A DNA stretch of 57,140 nucleotides, taken from contig JADKBB010000021.1 of assembly GCA_016715195.1 (NCBI GenBank), positions 1-57,140 on the forward strand, read 5' to 3'. Source of the DNA: Candidatus Villigracilis proximus. GTDB lineage: Bacteria; Chloroflexota; Anaerolineae; Anaerolineales; Villigracilaceae. Below the pieces are notes generated by a model. That model searched no databases and was not told the DNA's origin. It saw only the letters and a program-made list of their open reading frames with translations. Below, in pieces: positions 16,542-25,567 of this stretch; the stretch's first letter is position 1, and the number at the start of each line of letters is the position of its first letter. The position numbers were made by a program, and so were the translations under genes.

Positions 16542-16935
16542 TTTTTCTCCTTGTACGCCAAATTGCGCACAACATTAATTACGGATTATCTCGAATGAGG
16601 TTGCTATATTTTACTCATTTCCAATCGAAAGCGACATCCACCCTTTTGTGCTATTTAACCCAACCTGCCATCTTGAAACAAAGATGATCGGCATCTTCTT
16701 TTTTGCCATGAATTTCACAGATGGTCTATAATTTTTAAAATCTGTGCAAATTAGCGAAATTCGCGGCAAGGGCATTGGGTTTACCCGCATGGTGGCAGCT
16801 TGGGGTATTTAAGGCTTTTTAACATGCGAATCAGTGTTTGTGAAAACGGCTGGTCATTTTTTTGTGATTGCCGTAAACGAAACGAAGCCAATAGCAGTGT
16901 GTTGAGTCTAATATTACGGTTAAGAGGAGAAATTT
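16542..16935. other. 394-base divergent control region between the SPFH and TIR genes
   Basis: No gene seen. It must hold promoters for both directions. On the minus strand GATAAT-like text near 16584-16589 is a candidate for the SPFH gene. On the plus strand TTGCCA and TATAAT at 16703-16732 are the best promoter. Words AAATTTCACAGAT and AAATCTGTGCAAATTAGC near 16710-16760 belong to the degenerate word repeats. Confidence 0.5.
16703..16732 (+). promoter_or_regulatory. Promoter of the TIR membrane protein
   Basis: TTGCCA (16703-16708), 18-base spacer, consensus TATAAT (16727-16732). This is the best two-part promoter in the window. It leaves a leader of about 195 bases before the ATG at 16936. 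Confidence 0.6.
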
Positions 16936-18504
16936 ATGACTTCAAAGATTTTTATGAGCTATTCACGCCGCGAACTTGGGTTTGTTGACGATCTGGTCAG
17001 TAAACTTGAAGGTGAGAATTACGATGTTTGGCTGGATTACCGCGCCTTGATCCCGGGTAGTCCATGGAATGTGCAGATCGATAAAGGTCTGACTGAGGCG
17101 GATACCGTTCTGCTTGTGGTATCCAAGGCTGCAATCGCTTCGGAATATGTGGCGCTGGAATGGCGTCATTTTTTGGAAACAAAGAAGCGAGTCATTCTTT
17201 TGATCTTTGAAGCCGTGGATTTGCCCAAAGAACTGGAACAATACGAATGGGTGGATTTTCGCGGCAGTTATAAAGCGGGGCTGGCAGAATTATTTTCCCA
17301 ATTGAAGCAGCCGATTCAGGAAGAACACCCTGTCCCTGAAACAGGCTTCAAGGCGCCGTGGATCGTGTGGGTTGCCATCCTGGTGAGCGCACTGGTGGCA
17401 TTGTTATCGCTTTCTGAATACTGGACTTTATTCATCCCATGGATTTTATTCCCACTTCCCTACAGAATATACAAACGAAATTTCGATTTTACACATGTGC
17501 AAACCGCCTTGCTGGCATTACCGGTTGCATCCGTGCTTTCTTTAGTGGTATATGAAGACCCGACATTGGATGTTGTTGTGTGGTCGGGCATCATGTATGG
17601 GCTGATCCTGCTGTTCATCCTGCGCACTCCTGCCATGCAGCGTTGGGGAAAGCCGGAAGCCATCATCCCGAAATATATCAATCCGCACGACCCGAAGATT
17701 TCAAACCCCACCCCGATTCCCTTTTATGTGGATTATGCCGTTCAAGACCGCGTGATCGCTGAGGATCTGATCGCGACCTTGAAGAAATACGGACACCCAC
17801 AGGTGAATACGATTCAGGAAGCGAAGGCGGTCTTTGCGCTGATCTCCCGCTTCAAATCGGACACGGAAGCTGATTCGGAAAAACAAATGCTTTTTCCCAT
17901 TCTGATTCAAACGAACAACGACATCTCGAAGGCCTTGTCCCGCATCCAGTGGATCGATTTCCGTCCCGGCGTGCGCGGGTTGGATGTGATCGCCCAGTTG
18001 CTGCCCAACCCAAAGGAACTGCTTAAAGCGTTGGGCATGAGACCGGTTAGTTCTCAAACAGTATATTCGCCGTTGATCACCGCGATTTACTACTTTATCC
18101 TTTTCCTGACCGTGGTTAATATCGGTTCTTCAATAAGCTATTTACTGACTCCCCCGATCGACCTGATCCCTTCCGACTATGTTGAACTTGGGGCGAATAT
18201 GCTTCTGTTCGGCGGGCTTGCCTATTTAATGGTGAAAGGATTAACCAGCCGAAAAGGTCTGTTCTCCAGTTTGTGGCAGATCCTTTTGGGTGTTGTTGTC
18301 ATGTGGGGCCTGACGTATTGGCAGAAAGTCCTGGATGGCAGGATTGTCAGTGAGATCGTTGATGCAGGCATTGACATAAACACCATTCCCTACAACTTTG
18401 TCAATGTTGCAGAATATATTTATTTGATCGGCATAGCCGTGACAGGGTTTGTGTTTTTCAGGAACATGCGCGACGCAAAACGCTGGTTCCCCGCGAAGAA
18501 GTAG
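16936..18504 (+). CDS. Double TIR-type membrane protein (TIR - 4 TM - TIR-like - 4 TM)
   Basis: A 522-residue protein. Residues 1-125 form a TIR domain: KIFMSYSRRE (box 1), YDVWLDYRALIPGSPW (BB-loop region), ADTVLLVVSKAAIAS, then YVALEW with Glu75 at the place of the NADase catalytic glutamate, and YEWVDFRG at the end. Four hydrophobic segments follow (about 141-162, 163-178, 187-206, 211-231). Residues 261-357 resemble a second TIR fold (PFYVDYAVQDRVIAEDLI, then IQWIDFRPGVRGLDV, which parallels YEWVDFRG of the first) but lack the Trp/Glu motif. Four more membrane segments end the protein (379-404, 414-434, 441-462, 489-508). Bacterial TIR domains cleave NAD or make signalling nucleotides in immunity and cell death. 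Ribosome site AGAGGAGA. Family call for the first domain is firm; the second is inference. Confidence 0.88.
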   Translation: MTSKIFMSYSRRELGFVDDLVSKLEGENYDVWLDYRALIPGSPWNVQIDKGLTEADTVLLVVSKAAIASEYVALEWRHFLETKKRVILLIFEAVDLPKELEQYEWVDFRGSYKAGLAELFSQLKQPIQEEHPVPETGFKAPWIVWVAILVSALVALLSLSEYWTLFIPWILFPLPYRIYKRNFDFTHVQTALLALPVASVLSLVVYEDPTLDVVVWSGIMYGLILLFILRTPAMQRWGKPEAIIPKYINPHDPKISNPTPIPFYVDYAVQDRVIAEDLIATLKKYGHPQVNTIQEAKAVFALISRFKSDTEADSEKQMLFPILIQTNNDISKALSRIQWIDFRPGVRGLDVIAQLLPNPKELLKALGMRPVSSQTVYSPLITAIYYFILFLTVVNIGSSISYLLTPPIDLIPSDYVELGANMLLFGGLAYLMVKGLTSRKGLFSSLWQILLGVVVMWGLTYWQKVLDGRIVSEIVDAGIDINTIPYNFVNVAEYIYLIGIAVTGFVFFRNMRDAKRWFPAKK

Positions 18505-18520
18505 GAATAAACGAGAGACA

Positions 18521-18557
18521 ACCGCCGCCTGATGATAAAGGCGGCGGTCACTTTTTA
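18521..18557 (+). terminator. Terminator of the TIR gene
   Basis: ACCGCCGCC/GGCGGCGGT stem (10-base loop) followed by CACTTTTTAA. Confidence 0.88.
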
Positions 18558-18563
18558 ATCGGG

Positions 18564-18569
18564 TATACT
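18564..18569 (+). promoter_or_regulatory. -10 box TATACT ahead of lepA
   Basis: GGGTATACTT directly after the terminator, 48 bases before ATG 18617 and 92 before ATG 18662. No clear -35. Confidence 0.4.
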
Positions 18570-18661
18570 TTGCCCCGCAACCATGGCAATTCAATAAATT
18601 TCATTAAGAACCTGTCATGTTTGCATTCGAGTTTTTAAAAGAGAGAATACCCAAAAGTAAT

Positions 18662-20461
18662 ATGACTGACCATATCCGTAACTTCTGTATTATTGCCCAT
18701 GTTGATCATGGCAAATCCACGCTTGCAGACCGCCTGCTTCAATTAACAGGCGCGATCTCTGACCGCGACATGACCGAACAGGCGCTCGACAGCATGGACC
18801 TCGAACGCGAAAAAGGCGTCACGATCAAGTCCTCGGCTGTCCGCATGTTTTACACATCAAAAGCCAATCAACGCTATGAGATGAACCTGATCGACACGCC
18901 CGGGCATGTCGACTTCGGCTACGAAGTCAGCCGCGCGCTAAAAGCCTGCGAAGGCGCGATTCTGGTGGTGGATGCGACTCAGGGGATCGAAGCCCAGACT
19001 CTTGCGAATCTTTATCAGGCGCTCGATGCCGACCTGACAATTGTTCCTGTTATCAACAAAATTGATCTCCCCTCAGCCCGTCCCGACGAAGTTGCCGAAG
19101 ATGTAGGCAGCCTGCTTGGGGTCGATCCTGAATCGGTGCTTTGCGTCTCCGCCAAGGAAGGCATCAACATTGATCAAATCCTCGAAGCGATCGTTGAACG
19201 TGTGCCGCCTCCGCAGGATGTGGATAACAAACCCGTCCGCGCGTTGATCTTTGACGCGCATTATGATTCATATAAAGGCGTGATCGCGTATGTGCGTATC
19301 ATGGAAGGCAGGATCAAATCCACCGATGTGCTGCGCATGTTGGCTACCAAACTGGATCTGCGCCCGGTTGAGATCGGTATCTTTGTGCCGAAGATGCAGC
19401 CTGTGGAAATGCTCGGCTCCGGTGAAGTCGGTTACATCGCCACCGGATTCAAGACCGTGCATGAGTGCCGCGTGGGCGATACGATCACACTCGCATCTGC
19501 GCCGGCTGAAGAACCTTTGCCCGGTTATCACATTCCCAAGCCGATGGTCTTTGCCGGTATCTATCCCGTTGAAGCGGATGATTACACCACCCTGCGCGAG
19601 TCTCTCGATAAATTGCAACTCAACGACGCTTCATTAACCTTCCAACCTGAAACCTCGCAGGCCTTGGGCTTTGGTTTCCGCGCCGGCTTTCTTGGTTTGT
19701 TCCACATGGAAATCATTCAGGAACGCATCGAACGCGAATATGATCTGGATGTGCTCTTCACTGCGCCTTCGGTGGAATACGAAGTGTTGATGATCAACGA
19801 TGAAGTCATTACCATTGACTCGCCCGCCGAATTGCCCGACCCGAGCAAGATCGTCGAAGTGCGTGAGCCGTGGATGAATATTGAGATCATCACGCCTACT
19901 GATTATTACGGTCCGATCATGGAATTGGTCACCAAGCGCCGTGGCATTTTCAAGAAACAGGAATATCCTGCGCCGCATCGTGTGCAGCTTGATTTTGAGA
20001 TCCCGCTCTCCGAGATCATTATCGATTTCTTTGACTCGTTGAAGTCACGTACCAAAGGCTACGCTTCGCTTGATTATCAGTTCCTTGAATATCGCGTCGA
20101 TAAATTACAGAAATTGGAGATCCTCGTCAACGGCGATCCTCTCGATGCGCTCGCGGCAATTGTCCACGAGAAGGATGCGTTCCATAAGGGACAGCGTCTC
20201 ATCACTAAACTCAAGGATCTAATTCCTCGCCAGTTATTTGATGTGGCCATGCAAGCCGCATCCGGCGGACGCATCATCTCGCGCGCGAATGTCAAAGCCA
20301 CGCGCAAGGATGTGCTCGCGAAATGTTACGGCGGTGATATTTCACGTAAGAAGAAATTGCTTGAGAAACAGAAAAAAGGCAAGAAGCGTTTGAAGATGGT
20401 CGGTAATGTGGAAATTCCGCAGGACGCATTCATGGCCGTTTTGAAATTGGATGACGATTAA
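18662..20461 (+). CDS. lepA: Elongation factor 4 (LepA), ribosomal back-translocase GTPase
   Basis: LepA is a ribosome-bound GTPase that acts in elongation and subunit maturation. Seen: G1 AHVDHGKS, switch region EREKGVTIKSSAV, G3 DTPGHVDF, G4 NKIDLPSA, G5 SAKEG, and the LepA-specific C-terminal RRKGIF-like (TKRRGIFKKQEY) and GDISRKKKLLEKQKKGKKRLK tail. 599 residues from ATG 18662, the normal length, with the conserved start MTDHIRNFCIIAHVDHG. An in-frame ATG at 18617 would add 15 residues outside the family; neither start has a good ribosome site. Terminator follows at once. Context: first gene before the envelope locus. Confidence 0.95.
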   Translation: MTDHIRNFCIIAHVDHGKSTLADRLLQLTGAISDRDMTEQALDSMDLEREKGVTIKSSAVRMFYTSKANQRYEMNLIDTPGHVDFGYEVSRALKACEGAILVVDATQGIEAQTLANLYQALDADLTIVPVINKIDLPSARPDEVAEDVGSLLGVDPESVLCVSAKEGINIDQILEAIVERVPPPQDVDNKPVRALIFDAHYDSYKGVIAYVRIMEGRIKSTDVLRMLATKLDLRPVEIGIFVPKMQPVEMLGSGEVGYIATGFKTVHECRVGDTITLASAPAEEPLPGYHIPKPMVFAGIYPVEADDYTTLRESLDKLQLNDASLTFQPETSQALGFGFRAGFLGLFHMEIIQERIEREYDLDVLFTAPSVEYEVLMINDEVITIDSPAELPDPSKIVEVREPWMNIEIITPTDYYGPIMELVTKRRGIFKKQEYPAPHRVQLDFEIPLSEIIIDFFDSLKSRTKGYASLDYQFLEYRVDKLQKLEILVNGDPLDALAAIVHEKDAFHKGQRLITKLKDLIPRQLFDVAMQAASGGRIISRANVKATRKDVLAKCYGGDISRKKKLLEKQKKGKKRLKMVGNVEIPQDAFMAVLKLDDD

Positions 20462-20468
20462 TACGTTG

Positions 20469-20494
20469 GGGCGACCCTTGTGGTCGCCCTTTTT
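20469..20494 (+). terminator. Terminator of lepA
   Basis: GGGCGACC/GGTCGCCC stem with loop CTTGT and TTTTT. Confidence 0.9.
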
Positions 20495-20524
20495 GTATAT
20501 AACGCAAATTTAAAATTATGGTGT

Positions 20525-20565
20525 AATTGTAGGGGCGGTTGCTGCTCAGCTCCGCCCCTACAATT
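20525..20565. repeat. REP-like inverted repeat AATTGTAGGGGCGG / CCGCCCCTACAATT
   Basis: Perfect 14-bp arms with a 13-base loop, in the gap between lepA and the flippase gene. It shares the GGGGCG core with the lepA terminator just upstream; such GTAGGGGCG palindromes look like a dispersed family. Confidence 0.75.
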
Positions 20566-20582
20566 ATTTTCTGGTGAAAAAT

Positions 20583-21596
20583 ATGAAAGATATAAAACGT
20601 TTGATCCCCGGCGCTTTGGTCAGCATTGCCTTGATCGCGGCCATCCTGTATTTTGTCGATTTCCAAACCATGTGGAGCGCGATCCAGAATGCCAATTATC
20701 GCATTTTATCAGGCTCGATAATTTTGTCATTTTTGTGGATGTTCGTGCGTGCAAAGGTCTGGCAGACTTTGCTGCGCGACAAACCAAAATATGTGGATGT
20801 ACTCTTCGCGGCCAGTGAGGGATATTTACTTAATACATTTTTGCCATTTCGCCTCGGCGAAGTTGGGCGCGCCTTTCTTCTCAGCCGCAAATCGGGGATG
20901 ACCTTTAGCGAAATATTACCTACCATTATCATTGAACGAGTTGTTGACCTGGCCTTTGCTGCCGCGTTTCTTCTGGCGGCTCTGCCCTATATGGCAGATT
21001 CGCAGGACTCCGAACGGATCGGGTACATCGTGGGCGGCGTGGTTATTTTTGGTCTCGTGATGATGTATGTGCTGGCTCGCAATAATAAATGGGCTTTGGA
21101 TACCTTTCATAAACTAAGTGTGCGCTGGCCTTTTCTTCAAAAATTTGGCGGAAGTTTCCTCGAGTCGTTTTTTGAAGGTCTGGGCGTGTTGACGGACGGC
21201 TGGCTCTTCATCCGCTTTTTATTGTGGATGAGCTTCAACTGGTTTATTGCGCTTGTTGCCTATTATTTGATCACGCTGGCTTTCTTTCCGCAGGCGCAGC
21301 CCGAGTGGACTTTGTTCATCTTGAGCGCGGCTGCTTTAGGCGGAGCCATCCCTGCCTTGCCGGGCGGCGTGGGGACTTTTGAAGGCGCGGTCAGTGCGGC
21401 CTTGTTCGTGTTTACAAAAGATCAATCCACGTCGTTGGCGGTGGCATTGACTGCCCGTTTATATAATTATCTAAACAGCGGTGTGCTTGGTACCATTGGG
21501 CTAATGCGCGAAGGGCAGACCCTTTCAGGTGTCTATCAGCAACTTATGAATATGAGAAACAAACAAAATGCAGCAAATCCTGACGAGGTAAATTAA
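20583..21596 (+). CDS. Flippase-like/lysylphosphatidylglycerol synthase TM-domain family protein
   Basis: A 337-residue integral membrane protein with about eight hydrophobic segments. Typical features of the family (PF03706, AglD/LPG synthase membrane domain, also called UPF0104) are seen: RAKVWQTLL in the first loop, the LPFRLGEVGRAFLL block, and GGAIPALPGGVGTFEGA near the C-terminus. Members move or modify lipid-linked substrates, so a role in exporting or editing a glycolipid of this locus is likely but inferred. ATG 20583 was chosen over GTG 20574; neither has a good ribosome site. The stop is 2 bases before the next gene, so the two are cotranscribed. Confidence 0.85.
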   Translation: MKDIKRLIPGALVSIALIAAILYFVDFQTMWSAIQNANYRILSGSIILSFLWMFVRAKVWQTLLRDKPKYVDVLFAASEGYLLNTFLPFRLGEVGRAFLLSRKSGMTFSEILPTIIIERVVDLAFAAAFLLAALPYMADSQDSERIGYIVGGVVIFGLVMMYVLARNNKWALDTFHKLSVRWPFLQKFGGSFLESFFEGLGVLTDGWLFIRFLLWMSFNWFIALVAYYLITLAFFPQAQPEWTLFILSAAALGGAIPALPGGVGTFEGAVSAALFVFTKDQSTSLAVALTARLYNYLNSGVLGTIGLMREGQTLSGVYQQLMNMRNKQNAANPDEVN

Positions 21597-21598
21597 TC

Positions 21599-22624
21599 AT
21601 GACCAAAAACTATCTTGTGACTGGCGGCGCGGGCTTTATTGGTTCGAACTATGTTCATCGTTTGTTGAAGCGTGGTGAGAAGGTTACTATTTATGATAAT
21701 TTTGCACGGGCAGGTGCGCCGCGTAATCTCGAATGGTTGAAGCAGGAATTTGGGGAGAGCGCCTTCGAGGTGATTGTTGGGGACGTACGCGATGCCGATA
21801 GGATCGCTGAATCAGCCAAACAGTCCGATGTGATCGTGCATTTGGCGGGACAGGTTGCGGTGACCACGTCGGTTATTAATCCGCGTGATGATTTTGAGTG
21901 CAATGCGTTGGGTACATTTAATGTGCTTGAGGCGGCGCGGCTTTCGGGTAGAAATCCGATCTTTGTTTATGCTTCCACCAATAAGGTGTATGGCGGCATG
22001 GAAGATGTTGAGTTGTTTGAAGAAGCCACGCGCTGGCGTTACAAGGATCTGGTGAATGGCTGTCCTGAATCACAGCCTTTGGATTTTCATTCGCCGTATG
22101 GATGCTCGAAGGGCACCGGCGATCAATATGTGCGTGATTATGCGCGCATGTATGATCTGCCCACGGTGGTGATGCGCCAGAGCTGTATTTATGGTCCGCG
22201 CCAGTTTGGTATTGAAGATCAGGGCTGGGTGGCGTGGTTTATCATCGCCGCTGAGATGCGACGCAACATTACCATTTATGGTGACGGTAAACAGGTGCGC
22301 GATATTTTATATGTGGATGATCTGTTGAATGCCTATGATCTCGCAATTGAAAAGATAAATATCTCTGCCGGGCAGGTTTATAACCTCGGCGGCGGACCTG
22401 AAAATGTGATGTCGATCTGGTCTGAGTTTGGGCCGAAGCTTGAGAAATTAATTGGCGATACGATCGAAGTGGCGCGCGGTGACTGGCGCCCCGGTGACCA
22501 GCGTGTGTTCTATGCCGATATCAGCAAGGCGGCGAAGGAACTGGGCTGGGCGCCAAAGATCAACGTGGAAGCAGGTGTGCAAAAATTACATGCATGGGTA
22601 ATGGAAAACAAAAACTTGTTTTAG
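21599..22624 (+). CDS. NAD-dependent sugar-nucleotide epimerase, CDP-paratose 2-epimerase-like
   Basis: Extended SDR of 341 residues. Glycine motif GGAGFIGSN at residues 8-16, ASTNKVYG with the active-site Thr/Ser, and the catalytic Tyr-Lys in SPYGCSKGTGDQY. The combination STNKVYGG, a long insertion with LVNGCPESQPLDFHSPYGCSKG and RQSCIYGPRQFG is typical of CDP-tyvelose/paratose 2-epimerases, which make dideoxyhexose nucleotides for surface glycans. Ribosome site GAGGTAA lies 8 bases before the ATG and overlaps the end of the flippase gene. A perfect terminator closes this two-gene unit. Exact sugar not provable here. Confidence 0.85.
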   Translation: MTKNYLVTGGAGFIGSNYVHRLLKRGEKVTIYDNFARAGAPRNLEWLKQEFGESAFEVIVGDVRDADRIAESAKQSDVIVHLAGQVAVTTSVINPRDDFECNALGTFNVLEAARLSGRNPIFVYASTNKVYGGMEDVELFEEATRWRYKDLVNGCPESQPLDFHSPYGCSKGTGDQYVRDYARMYDLPTVVMRQSCIYGPRQFGIEDQGWVAWFIIAAEMRRNITIYGDGKQVRDILYVDDLLNAYDLAIEKINISAGQVYNLGGGPENVMSIWSEFGPKLEKLIGDTIEVARGDWRPGDQRVFYADISKAAKELGWAPKINVEAGVQKLHAWVMENKNLF

Positions 22625-22625
22625 G

Positions 22626-22655
22626 AAAAATCCGAGGCGAGAGCCTCGGATTTTT
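22626..22655 (+). terminator. Terminator of the epimerase unit
   Basis: 13-bp perfect stem AAAAATCCGAGGC/GCCTCGGATTTTT with a GAGA tetraloop. Confidence 0.95.
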
Positions 22656-22672
22656 ATTTTCATCCCCGCGGG

Positions 22673-22678
22673 TATAAT
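22673..22678 (+). promoter_or_regulatory. -10 box TATAAT for mscS
   Basis: GGGTATAATCT, 37 bases before the ATG, with ribosome site CGGAG between. No clear -35. Confidence 0.5.
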
Positions 22679-22715
22679 CTGCCTGCTTTTATTTTATTTT
22701 TCGGAGTAAATCCTT

Positions 22716-23528
22716 ATGCAGCAATATCTTTTTACTCTTGTAGAGCGGGCGGTTCTGGCTCTTCCAAATATTATTACGGCTTTGGCGATCTTTGTCCTTA
22801 GCTTGTATTTTGCGCGGGTAATAAGCAATGTGTTGAAGAGAGTTCTGGTCAAGCGCAAGACTGTCTCCGGTGTGACCGATCTTCTGTCTGACATTTTGCG
22901 CTGGACGATCATTATTTTTGGTGTGATCACGGCCTTGCAAAGATTTTTCAATGTGACCGCCTTTATCACGGGGTTGGGGATCATCGGTTTTACGGTTGGC
23001 TTTGCGCTTCAAAATGTGATGCAGAATTTCGTCTCGGGCATCATTCTGTTGATGCAGCAGCCGTTCAAAGTTGGTGATGAGATCAATGTTTTGAATTTCG
23101 ATGGCGTGGTCTTGAAGATTGACCTGCGGACAACCGAAATGCGAACCCTCGATGGACGCATTGCGATTCTGCCCAATGCTGATGTGCTTTCGCATGTCAT
23201 TATCAATTACACCCGTTCCAATCGCCGCCGTGTGGAGCTTCCGCTCGTGGTAGCGTATGGGACCAGCCCTGAGCAGGTGCGTGCTGTTTTGCAATCGGTG
23301 ATGAAAGATGTGCCCGGGTATGTGATCACTCCCGCGCCGGAGATCAACTTTACCAATTTCGGAAATTCATCCATCGAGTTGACTGCCTCCTTCTGGGTCA
23401 ATACTTCTGTGATCAAGGTGGAATTCGCCAAGGATGCCGCGCTGGTTAAAGTGAAGGAAGCCTTCGAGAGCCAGAACATCAAAGTTCCGCTTCCATCGCA
23501 GATGTTTTACTTCAAGGCCGAAAAATAA
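22716..23528 (+). CDS. mscS: Small-conductance mechanosensitive channel (MscS family)
   Basis: A 270-residue MscS homologue, the minimal size. Three N-terminal membrane helices (about 12-34, 58-76, 84-115), the last being the pore helix rich in Gly/Ala/Val (GLGIIGFTVGFALQNVMQNFVSG), followed by the beta domain with FKVGDEI and LRTTEMRTLDG, INYTRSNRR, and a mixed C-terminal domain. It opens on membrane tension to release solutes at osmotic downshock. Monocistronic by position (own promoter box, next gene has its own box). Linked in theme with the potassium transporter and c-di-AMP riboswitch of the window, not by position. Confidence 0.93.
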   Translation: MQQYLFTLVERAVLALPNIITALAIFVLSLYFARVISNVLKRVLVKRKTVSGVTDLLSDILRWTIIIFGVITALQRFFNVTAFITGLGIIGFTVGFALQNVMQNFVSGIILLMQQPFKVGDEINVLNFDGVVLKIDLRTTEMRTLDGRIAILPNADVLSHVIINYTRSNRRRVELPLVVAYGTSPEQVRAVLQSVMKDVPGYVITPAPEINFTNFGNSSIELTASFWVNTSVIKVEFAKDAALVKVKEAFESQNIKVPLPSQMFYFKAEK

Positions 23529-23568
23529 TATCCGGGTTTTGCAACTCATCCGCCCATTCTTAATCTAT

Positions 23569-23574
23569 TATAAT
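23569..23574 (+). promoter_or_regulatory. -10 box TATAAT for the GT4 gene
   Basis: TATTATAATC, 11 bases before the ATG. The expected transcript start is 4-5 bases before the ATG, so the mRNA would be nearly leaderless. Confidence 0.5.
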
Positions 23575-23585
23575 CTTCTGGCTCT

Positions 23586-24743
23586 ATGAAAATACTCACT
23601 GTACTTACCTACTACCGTCCGCACACTAGCGGACTCACCATTTACGCAGAGCGCCTTGCGCGTGCCTTCGTCCAACGCGGCCATCAAGTGACTGTGATGA
23701 CCACCCAATACGACCCGTCTCTTCCGCGCGAAGAAATGATGGATGGCGTAAAAGTCATTCGTGTGCCGGTTGCGGCACGGGTCAGCAAGGGCGTGCTTGC
23801 CCCAACTTTTGGATTTGTCGCCACCAAATTGGTCGCGCAGCATGATGTGGTGCAGTTGCATCTTCCACAATTTGATGCGCCCGGCGTTGCATTTCGTGCG
23901 CGCTTATTCGGCAAACCGGTTGTGCTCACCTATCACTGCGATCTGTTTCTGACTCGCACCTGGTTTAATCGTCTCGTCAATTTTGTTGTGGATTTTCAAA
24001 ACAACATGGCGGGACGTCTCGCGAATCACATCGTGACCTATACACAAGACTACGCTGATAATTCTCCCTACCTCTCACGCTACGCATCAAAACTGACCCC
24101 GATCCTGCCTCCCGTCGAATTGCCTGTTCCTACGCCTTTGGCTGTTTCCGCTTTCGCTGATGCACATCGCACAAAAGAACGCAGACCCGTGATCGGCATG
24201 GCCGCCCGTCTCGCCGCCGAAAAAGGCGTGGAAGTTTTACTCGATGCGCTGCCTATCATTTTAAAGAAATATCCCAACGCGCAGGTCTTATTCGCCGGCA
24301 CCTATCAAAACGTGATGGGTGAGCAGGCCTATTCAGACCGGCTCATGCCGCGCATCCGCGAATTTGAAGTGCAGGGACATTGGACCTTCCTCGGCAATCT
24401 TGACCCCATTCAAATGGCGGCCTTTTATCCCAACCTCGATGTATTAACCGTCCCTTCGCTGAATTCCACCGAAGCCTTTGGCCTCGTGCAGATCGAAGCC
24501 ATGCTGAACGGTGTGCCCAGTGTTCCGTCCGCGCTGCCCGGGGTGCGCAGACCTGTCCAGATGCATGGCATGGGACGAGTCTCTAAAATCGGAGATTCTG
24601 CTTCTTTGGCAGAATCAATTTTGAGCGTGTTGGATGATGCGGATCAACATCGCGGTGATATTGATGCGATCAAAAAATCCTACGATCCTGATTCTGTTGC
24701 GCAGGAATACGAAAAACTATTTCAAAGGTTAATGAAACGATGA
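23586..24743 (+). CDS. Glycosyltransferase family 4 (GT-B fold)
   Basis: A 385-residue retaining GT4 enzyme of the cytoplasmic membrane face. The N-terminal half opens with YRPHTSGLTIYAERLARAF, typical of the family acceptor domain; the C-terminal donor-binding half has GMAARLAAEKGVEVLLDAL, then the E-x7-E motif in STEAFGLVQIEAML. Probably transfers a sugar from a nucleotide donor to a lipid or glycan precursor of the envelope locus. The stop overlaps the start of the methyltransferase (ATGA), so both are translated from one message. Donor sugar unknown. Confidence 0.9.
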   Translation: MKILTVLTYYRPHTSGLTIYAERLARAFVQRGHQVTVMTTQYDPSLPREEMMDGVKVIRVPVAARVSKGVLAPTFGFVATKLVAQHDVVQLHLPQFDAPGVAFRARLFGKPVVLTYHCDLFLTRTWFNRLVNFVVDFQNNMAGRLANHIVTYTQDYADNSPYLSRYASKLTPILPPVELPVPTPLAVSAFADAHRTKERRPVIGMAARLAAEKGVEVLLDALPIILKKYPNAQVLFAGTYQNVMGEQAYSDRLMPRIREFEVQGHWTFLGNLDPIQMAAFYPNLDVLTVPSLNSTEAFGLVQIEAMLNGVPSVPSALPGVRRPVQMHGMGRVSKIGDSASLAESILSVLDDADQHRGDIDAIKKSYDPDSVAQEYEKLFQRLMKR

Positions 24744-25534
24744 GTGATCGTAAAAATAAAGATTTTCTTTTTCTCCATCTCAGCGGACTTCCCTACTTCC
24801 GCGCTTTTTTGCGCGCCGTGGAAAGCGCCTATTATCAGGATATTGACCTGCCTTCCCCAACTTTAGACGTAGGCTGCGGTGACGGAAATTTTGCAGCATT
24901 AACTTTCGACCATAATATTGATGTGGGACTTGATCCCTGGCACGGACCAATCCACGAGGCGAAGCCTTACGAAAAATATAATGTGCTGGTCGAAGCGGAT
25001 GGCGGCACAATGCCGTTTTCAGATGGATACTTTGCATCCGCGTTTTCAAACTCGGTGCTGGAGCATATTCCGCATTTGGATCAGGTGGTGAAGGAAACCG
25101 GCCGCGTTTTGAAATCTGGTGCGCCGTTTGTGTTTTGTGTGCCAAACCATAACTTTCTACCGACTCTTTCCGTCAGCAATGCGTTTGATGCGATCGGTCT
25201 GCGTTCCTTGGGGAATTTATACCGCGCATTTTTTAACAAAATTTCACGCCATCATCATTGTGATGATCCTGCCGTCTGGCAGGCGCGGCTTGAAGCCAAT
25301 GGATTTACGCTCGTGCGCTGGTGGCATTATTTTTCGCCTCAGGCTTTGCGCGTGTTAGAATGGGGCCATTATTTTGGCTTGCCGAGTTTGATCGTACATT
25401 CCATTTTTAAACGCTGGATCCTATCCCCCACCCGCTGGAATTTATATTTTACCGAGCGTTTCCTGCGCAAATTCGTGGAGAATCCCGAGCACCCGCAGGG
25501 CGCTTATACATTTTATGTGGCCCGCAAGAACTAG
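24740..25534 (+). CDS. Class I SAM-dependent methyltransferase
   Basis: 264 residues. SAM-binding motif I LDVGCGDGNFAAL at about residue 42, an acidic end of strand 2 (VGLDPWHG), and SNSVLEHIPHLDQVVKE as the motif IV region of Methyltransf_11-type enzymes. The C-terminal part is rich in Trp/Phe/His (WWHYFSPQALRVLEWGHYF) and may sit on the membrane. Coupled to the GT4 gene by a 4-base overlap, so it likely methylates the same glycan or lipid precursor. Substrate not provable. Confidence 0.85.
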   Translation: MSDRKNKDFLFLHLSGLPYFRAFLRAVESAYYQDIDLPSPTLDVGCGDGNFAALTFDHNIDVGLDPWHGPIHEAKPYEKYNVLVEADGGTMPFSDGYFASAFSNSVLEHIPHLDQVVKETGRVLKSGAPFVFCVPNHNFLPTLSVSNAFDAIGLRSLGNLYRAFFNKISRHHHCDDPAVWQARLEANGFTLVRWWHYFSPQALRVLEWGHYFGLPSLIVHSIFKRWILSPTRWNLYFTERFLRKFVENPEHPQGAYTFYVARKN

Positions 25535-25567
25535 CGGTATTCGGGAAATTTATTAATTACTCACCCC

